Shown here: piece after piece, positions 5,902 to 8,110 of the stretch
Layout of the letters: every line of letters starts with the position of its first letter
Numbering within the stretch: position 1 is the stretch's first letter
Origin: Ruminococcaceae bacterium UBA7135
GTDB lineage: Bacteria > Bacillota > Clostridia > Oscillospirales > Ruminococcaceae
Direction of reading: 5' to 3'
NCBI GenBank assembly: GCA_002492075.1
Contig: DKXD01000102.1
Span: forward strand, 1-8,110
DNA: 8,110 bases
Translations under genes and position numbers: made by a program
The notes under the pieces: generated by a model
Seen by the model: the letters and a program-made list of their open reading frames with translations, nothing else
Database searches by the model: none
Told to the model about the DNA's origin: nothing

Positions 5902-6525
5902 ATGGAAAACATCAAAACAACAAAGAAATTCGACGTAAGGCGGCTCGTGTTTTCGGCGCTTATGGCGGCGCTGTCTATCGTGCTGGCGGAGCTTTTGAAG
6001 TTCGAGATACCCGTTATGCCGAGCTTCATCAAGCTGGACTTCTCGGACGTTCCCGCGATGCTTGCCGCGTTCACTATGGGACCCGTTTCGGGCGTGTTCG
6101 TGTGCCTTGTAAAGAACGTCTGGGGCTGCATAACGTCGTCCACGGGCTGTGTGGGAGAGCTTTCAAACTTTATTCTGAGCGCGTCGCTTGTCCTGCCCGC
6201 GGGGCTTATGGCTCACAGAACTTCAAAGACCTCCCGCGCCGTTGCGGGCGCTCTGATAGGTTCGGCGGCTATGGCGGCGATCAGCTTCCCCGCGAACTAT
6301 TTCCTCGTGTACCCCATTTACACAAAGGTGGCTATGCCTATGGAGACTATCGTGGGACTGTACAAGGCGATACTTCCAAGCGTGGAAAACCTTTCGCAGT
6401 GCCTGCTGATATTCAACGTGCCGTTTACGTTCGCTAAAGGACTTATCGCAAGCGTGTTCTCTGTTTTGCTTTACAAAAAGCTGCGCCCGATCTTTAATTC
6501 TATGTACAGACAGGAAAATAATTAA
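5902..6525 (+). CDS. ribU: Riboflavin ECF transporter substrate-binding component RibU
   Basis: This 207-residue integral membrane protein has about six helices, the normal size for RibU. It binds riboflavin outside the cell and, with the shared energising module EcfA-EcfA'-EcfT, imports it. Family motifs seen are KLDFSDVPAML (44-54), MGPVSG (59-64), LVKNVWG (69-75), VGELSNF (84-90) and FNVPFTFAKG (171-180). The positively charged N-terminus (KTTKKFDVRR) is cytosolic, and the first helix carries small residues (FSALMAALS), like the Ala-rich segment that docks to EcfT. GGGAG (5891-5895) lies 6 nt before the ATG. It is under an FMN riboswitch, which independently supports the assignment. No ecfA or ecfT is nearby, as is usual for group II ECF systems. 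It appears to be a single-gene unit. Confidence 0.96.
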   Translation: MENIKTTKKFDVRRLVFSALMAALSIVLAELLKFEIPVMPSFIKLDFSDVPAMLAAFTMGPVSGVFVCLVKNVWGCITSSTGCVGELSNFILSASLVLPAGLMAHRTSKTSRAVAGALIGSAAMAAISFPANYFLVYPIYTKVAMPMETIVGLYKAILPSVENLSQCLLIFNVPFTFAKGLIASVFSVLLYKKLRPIFNSMYRQENN

Positions 6526-6540
6526 AAAATCATATTTTCA

Positions 6541-6567
6541 TTCTTTCTCCGCTTCGCGGGGAGAGAA
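6541..6567 (+). repeat. Third copy of the pyrimidine/purine hairpin repeat
   Basis: A 12-bp stem pairs 6541-6552 (TTCTTTCTCCGC) with 6556-6567 (GCGGGGAGAGAA), with two G.U pairs and a TTC loop. Left arm, right arm and the preceding ATTTTCA closely resemble hairpin 2 of the tandem array at 3302-3334 (ATTTTCTTTC...GGGGGAGAGAAAA). There is no U-run after it. It sits 15 bp after the ribU stop, ahead of a separate GC-rich hairpin. Confidence 0.8.
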
Positions 6568-6575
6568 AAGTTTGC

Positions 6576-6608
6576 AGCGCCGCGGGGTCACGACCTTTGC
6601 GGCGCTTT
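6576..6608 (+). terminator. Probable terminator hairpin after ribU
   Basis: AGCGCCGC (6576-6583) pairs perfectly with GCGGCGCT (6599-6606). Inside, GGT/ACC (6586-6588 with 6593-6595) closes a CACG tetraloop with G.U pairs between. Only TTT follows, and then the -35 box of the next promoter begins at 6613, so termination efficiency is uncertain. Confidence 0.55.
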
Positions 6609-6612
6609 GCTA

Positions 6613-6641
6613 TTGACATCGCGCGGAAAAAATGCTATAAT
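6613..6641 (+). promoter_or_regulatory. Extended -10 sigma-A promoter for the DUF5662 gene
   Basis: TTGACA (6613-6618), a 17-bp spacer and TATAAT (6636-6641) are all consensus, and TGC directly before the -10 gives an extended -10 element. The start would be near 6648. This places any upstream in-frame ATG (for example 6597) before the promoter and so outside the transcript. Confidence 0.93.
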
Positions 6642-6677
6642 ATTCTTGATAACAACAAAAAAGGACGGCGTGAAAAA

Positions 6678-7223
6678 ATGTCATTTAAGGGTGCGCTTCT
6701 GCATTTAAAAACAATAACGAAGCACCGCCACAAGGTGATAGCTCACTGCGCGAAAGCGGGAATATTGTGGCAGGGCTTGCGTCACGATCTATCCAAATAC
6801 GCGCCCACGGAGTTTTTGCCGGGAGCAAGATTTTGCACGGGAAAGCGCTCTCCGAACGAGGGCGAGCGTGAAAAGTATGGGTATTCGCTTGCGTGGATGC
6901 ACCACAAGGGAAGAAACCGCCACCACTTCGAGTACTGGACGGACTACGACCCCAAAACCAAGCAGGTAAAACCCGTAAAAATGCCTTTGCGGTTTGTCGC
7001 GGAGATGTTCTGCGACCGTGTGGCGGCGGGAAAAACATACAAGGGAAAAGATTATACGAACCAAAGTCCGCTGGAATATTTTTACAGGGGCAAGCCGACG
7101 CGGACTATCCACCCGGAGACCTCGGCGCTGTTGGAAAAGCTGCTGAAGATGCTCGCCGAAAAGGGAGAAGAAGAAACATTTCGGTATATCCGAGGATTGT
7201 TAAAACGCGGCAAGGAGTATTAA
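6678..7223 (+). CDS. DUF5662 family protein, possible HD-like metal hydrolase
   Basis: From the ATG at 6678 this is 181 residues, a typical length for DUF5662. I chose this start because an in-frame ATG at 6597 lies upstream of the promoter; AAGGA (6661-6665) is the ribosome binding site, with a rather long 12-nt spacer. Conserved features are the N-terminal KHRHKVIAHC (15-24), QGLRHDLSKYAPTEF (32-46), GKRSPNE (55-61), WMHHKGRNRHHFEYW (73-87) and PLRFVAEMFCDRVAA (103-117). The set H18 or H23, H36-D37, H75/H76, H82/H83 and D113 recalls the H...HD...H...H...D metal-ligand order of HD phosphohydrolases. That is my inference; no activity is known to me for the family. The protein is soluble and basic. 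It is a single-gene unit with no clear terminator after it. Confidence 0.9.
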   Translation: MSFKGALLHLKTITKHRHKVIAHCAKAGILWQGLRHDLSKYAPTEFLPGARFCTGKRSPNEGEREKYGYSLAWMHHKGRNRHHFEYWTDYDPKTKQVKPVKMPLRFVAEMFCDRVAAGKTYKGKDYTNQSPLEYFYRGKPTRTIHPETSALLEKLLKMLAEKGEEETFRYIRGLLKRGKEY

Positions 7224-7263
7224 GGAAACGTTGATTTAATGGCTTGTTTTGGCGAATAAACTA

Positions 7264-7292
7264 TTGACATTCTCGCTAAAGTATGGTATAAT
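7264..7292 (+). promoter_or_regulatory. Extended -10 sigma-A promoter for the 126-aa membrane protein
   Basis: TTGACA (7264-7269), 17 bp, then TATAAT (7287-7292) preceded by TGG (extended -10). Transcription should start near 7299, giving a leader of about 46 nt that contains two competing hairpins. Confidence 0.92.
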
Positions 7293-7304
7293 TTAGAAAG
7301 ATAA

Positions 7305-7329
7305 GCGGTCACTCCGACCGCGATTGCGG
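7305..7329 (+). promoter_or_regulatory. Structured 5' leader with two mutually exclusive hairpins
   Basis: GCGGTC (7305-7310) pairs with GACCGC (7316-7321) around ACTCC. Alternatively CCGC (7318-7321) pairs with GCGG (7326-7329) around GATT. The two share 7318-7321, so only one can form. The second lies 2 nt before the ribosome binding site AAAGGAG (7332-7338). The first starts only about 6 nt from the predicted transcript end and could simply protect it. Confidence 0.5.
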
Positions 7330-7344
7330 ATAAAGGAGCTTGAT

Positions 7345-7725
7345 ATGAGTAAAGCGTTAAAGGTTACTTCGTGGCTGTGTCTTATCATGGCGTTGTTGGC
7401 GGCGATCTTCGGATTGTTCGCGCTGTTCAACCGCCCTATATTTTTGGGTTATTCGATGTTTAATCTGATAAGCAGTGGCGGCATTATGGGATTTGTCGGC
7501 AATCTGTTTATTATTGTATTTACTGTGGTGTGTTACGGATTGGCGGGCTTGAACGGCATTACCGACAGAAAAAAGCAGGCGCTGATATGGTCGGCGCTGA
7601 CCGCGCTTCTGGCTGTGGTCTCGCTGATAGTCGCTATGGCAAAGCATTATTTTACATTCGGCGATATTATCGTCGCGGCGATACCAGTCACGCAGCTTGT
7701 GATGATCATTAAGAGCGCGGATTAG
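7345..7725 (+). CDS. Four-helix membrane protein of unknown function
   Basis: From the ATG at 7345 this is 126 residues. AAAGGAG (7332-7338), 6 nt upstream, fixes the start; an in-frame TTG at 7324 lies inside the leader hairpin region and has no ribosome binding site. Hydrophobic helices lie at about 7-28, 45-67, 79-99 and 105-122, with short loops, including a basic DRKKQ (74-78) predicted cytosolic. A glycine-rich ISSGGIMGFVGN precedes helix 2. No enzymatic motif, signal peptidase site or known family is apparent; small four-helix proteins of this kind are common and uncharacterised in Clostridia. It has its own strong promoter and a strong shared terminator, so it is a monocistronic unit, convergent with the XRE regulator. 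Confidence 0.85.
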   Translation: MSKALKVTSWLCLIMALLAAIFGLFALFNRPIFLGYSMFNLISSGGIMGFVGNLFIIVFTVVCYGLAGLNGITDRKKQALIWSALTALLAVVSLIVAMAKHYFTFGDIIVAAIPVTQLVMIIKSAD

Positions 7726-7740
7726 TTTGAGAGACAAAAT

Positions 7741-7774
7741 AAAAAACGCCTGTCGTTATCGGCAGGCGTTTTTT
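7741..7774. terminator. Bidirectional intrinsic terminator
   Basis: AAAAAACGCCTG (7741-7752) pairs perfectly with CAGGCGTTTTTT (7763-7774); a short C-G and G.U extension leaves a GTTATC loop. The stem is flanked by A6 on one side and T6 on the other, so it gives a U-run in both directions. It lies between two convergent genes, ending the membrane protein transcript on the plus strand and the XRE transcript on the minus strand. Confidence 0.93.
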
Positions 7775-7780
7775 GCGCGT

Positions 7781-8002
7781 TCAGCGCGGCTTGCGGTTGA
7801 TGTCGTCGGTAAGCCCCACGATGTAGTCTACGGAGACGTCGTAGATCCTAGCAAGCTCTGTAACGCGTTCAAGTGGTATGGGACGGCGGTTGTTTTCATA
7901 TTGCGCGTAGTAGCTCTGTGATGTGTGCAGATATTCCGCGACTTCTTTTTGTGTGAGCTCGTGCTTTTCACGCAGCGCTTTGAGTCTTGCCCCCGAGTTC
8001 AT
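7781..8002 (-). CDS. Small XRE-family (Cro/C1-type) transcriptional regulator
   Basis: This 73-residue protein is essentially one HTH_3 domain. Residues 6-62 form the five-helix fold: RLKALREKHELTQKEVAEYLHTS with helix 2 starting at T17-Q18, the recognition helix region QSYYAQYENNRRPIP (29-43), and LERVTELARIYDVSVDYIVGLTD (44-66). There is no sensor, protease or dimerisation domain after it, only a basic tail (NRKPR). It probably binds a palindrome as a dimer and may repress its own promoter. AAAGGA (complement of 8013-8018) lies 10 nt before the ATG. The stop is 6 bp from the bidirectional terminator. The promoter and a perfect palindrome lie upstream (8043-8098). Its target beyond autoregulation is unknown; a divergent gene may begin past the window end. 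Confidence 0.94.
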   Translation of the reverse strand: MNSGARLKALREKHELTQKEVAEYLHTSQSYYAQYENNRRPIPLERVTELARIYDVSVDYIVGLTDDINRKPR

Positions 8003-8042
8003 TTCCCGTTAGTCCTTTCTTATGTATTTGGATATATTATTC

Positions 8043-8051
8043 ATTATACCA
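8043..8051 (-). promoter_or_regulatory. Extended -10 element of the XRE promoter
   Basis: On the minus strand TGG followed by TATAAT (complement of 8043-8051) gives a perfect extended -10. At 17-bp spacing the -35 position reads TGCATT, a poor match, so the promoter relies on the extended -10 and possibly the A-tract upstream. Start near 8036, leader about 34 nt. Confidence 0.75.
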
Positions 8052-8072
8052 TAATCAAAAGCACAAATGCAT

Positions 8073-8098
8073 AATTTAGTTCAATAGTGAACTAAATT
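8073..8098. promoter_or_regulatory. Perfect palindrome, probable XRE operator
   Basis: AATTTAGTTCA (8073-8083) and TGAACTAAATT (8088-8098) are exact reverse complements around ATAG. With respect to the XRE transcript it spans about -37 to -62, adjoining the -35 position. Symmetry and position fit a dimeric HTH operator. On the plus strand a T-rich run follows (8097-8108), so it could also fold as an AT-rich terminator for plus-strand RNA, but the only upstream plus-strand gene already has a strong terminator. Confidence 0.75.
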
Positions 8099-8110
8099 TC
8101 TTTTTTTTAA

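Noticed and set aside
6102..6437. Plus-strand frame inside ribU in another phase
   Set aside because: RibU motifs run through the whole region in the main frame; the alternative has low-complexity Arg/Gly content.
7324..7344. TTG at 7324 as start of the 126-residue membrane protein
   Set aside because: The strong ribosome binding site at 7332-7338 serves the ATG at 7345; TTG has none and lies within the leader hairpins.

Overview
The window looks like a chromosomal segment of a low-to-mid GC Gram-positive anaerobe, most likely a gut Clostridia (Oscillospirales/Ruminococcaceae-like). The evidence is indirect: strong AGGAGG-type ribosome binding sites, near-consensus sigma-A promoters with 17-bp spacers, an FMN riboswitch in front of a stand-alone RibU, a YicC/YloC protein, and several families common in Clostridia (PF06838 PLP lyase, CrtO-like membrane protein, DUF5662). 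I see no tRNA, rRNA, transposase, phage gene or CRISPR array. Taxonomy is inference.

Region A (37-3242) reads as one operon behind a strong promoter (37-65). It holds two small soluble proteins of unknown function, a PLP-dependent methionine gamma-lyase/'aluminium resistance' family enzyme, a membrane protein with the signature motifs of the CrtO acyltransferase family, and a GNAT acetyltransferase that starts inside the preceding stop codon. It ends in two tandem 55-bp hairpin units (3235-3344); a third copy of the hairpin lies after ribU (6541-6567), so this is a dispersed intergenic repeat.

Region B (3385-5624) starts with yicC, an endoribonuclease-family gene. Instead of its usual remA-gmk-rpoZ neighbours it is followed, all on one strand and closely spaced, by two tiny two-helix membrane proteins, a four-helix membrane protein with a basic tail, and a small soluble helical protein. 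None of the four is recognisable. No clear promoter precedes yicC, so read-through from region A is possible.

Region C (5634-6606) is a classic riboflavin-uptake unit: consensus promoter, FMN riboswitch, intrinsic terminator, then ribU, the substrate-binding S component of an ECF transporter. FMN should stop transcription before ribU. The ECF ATPases and EcfT are not here and would be encoded elsewhere.

Region D (6613-8110) has two single-gene units, each behind an extended -10 promoter: a DUF5662 protein with an HD-hydrolase-like arrangement of His/Asp residues, and a four-helix membrane protein with a structured leader. A bidirectional terminator (7741-7774) separates the latter from a convergent minus-strand XRE regulator. 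Upstream of the regulator is a perfect 11-bp-arm palindrome, probably its own operator and perhaps that of a divergent gene beyond the window edge.

Most of the window is ordinary housekeeping and accessory sequence. The points worth most attention are the dispersed hairpin family, the yicC-linked small membrane proteins, the DUF5662 active-site hypothesis and the XRE palindrome.
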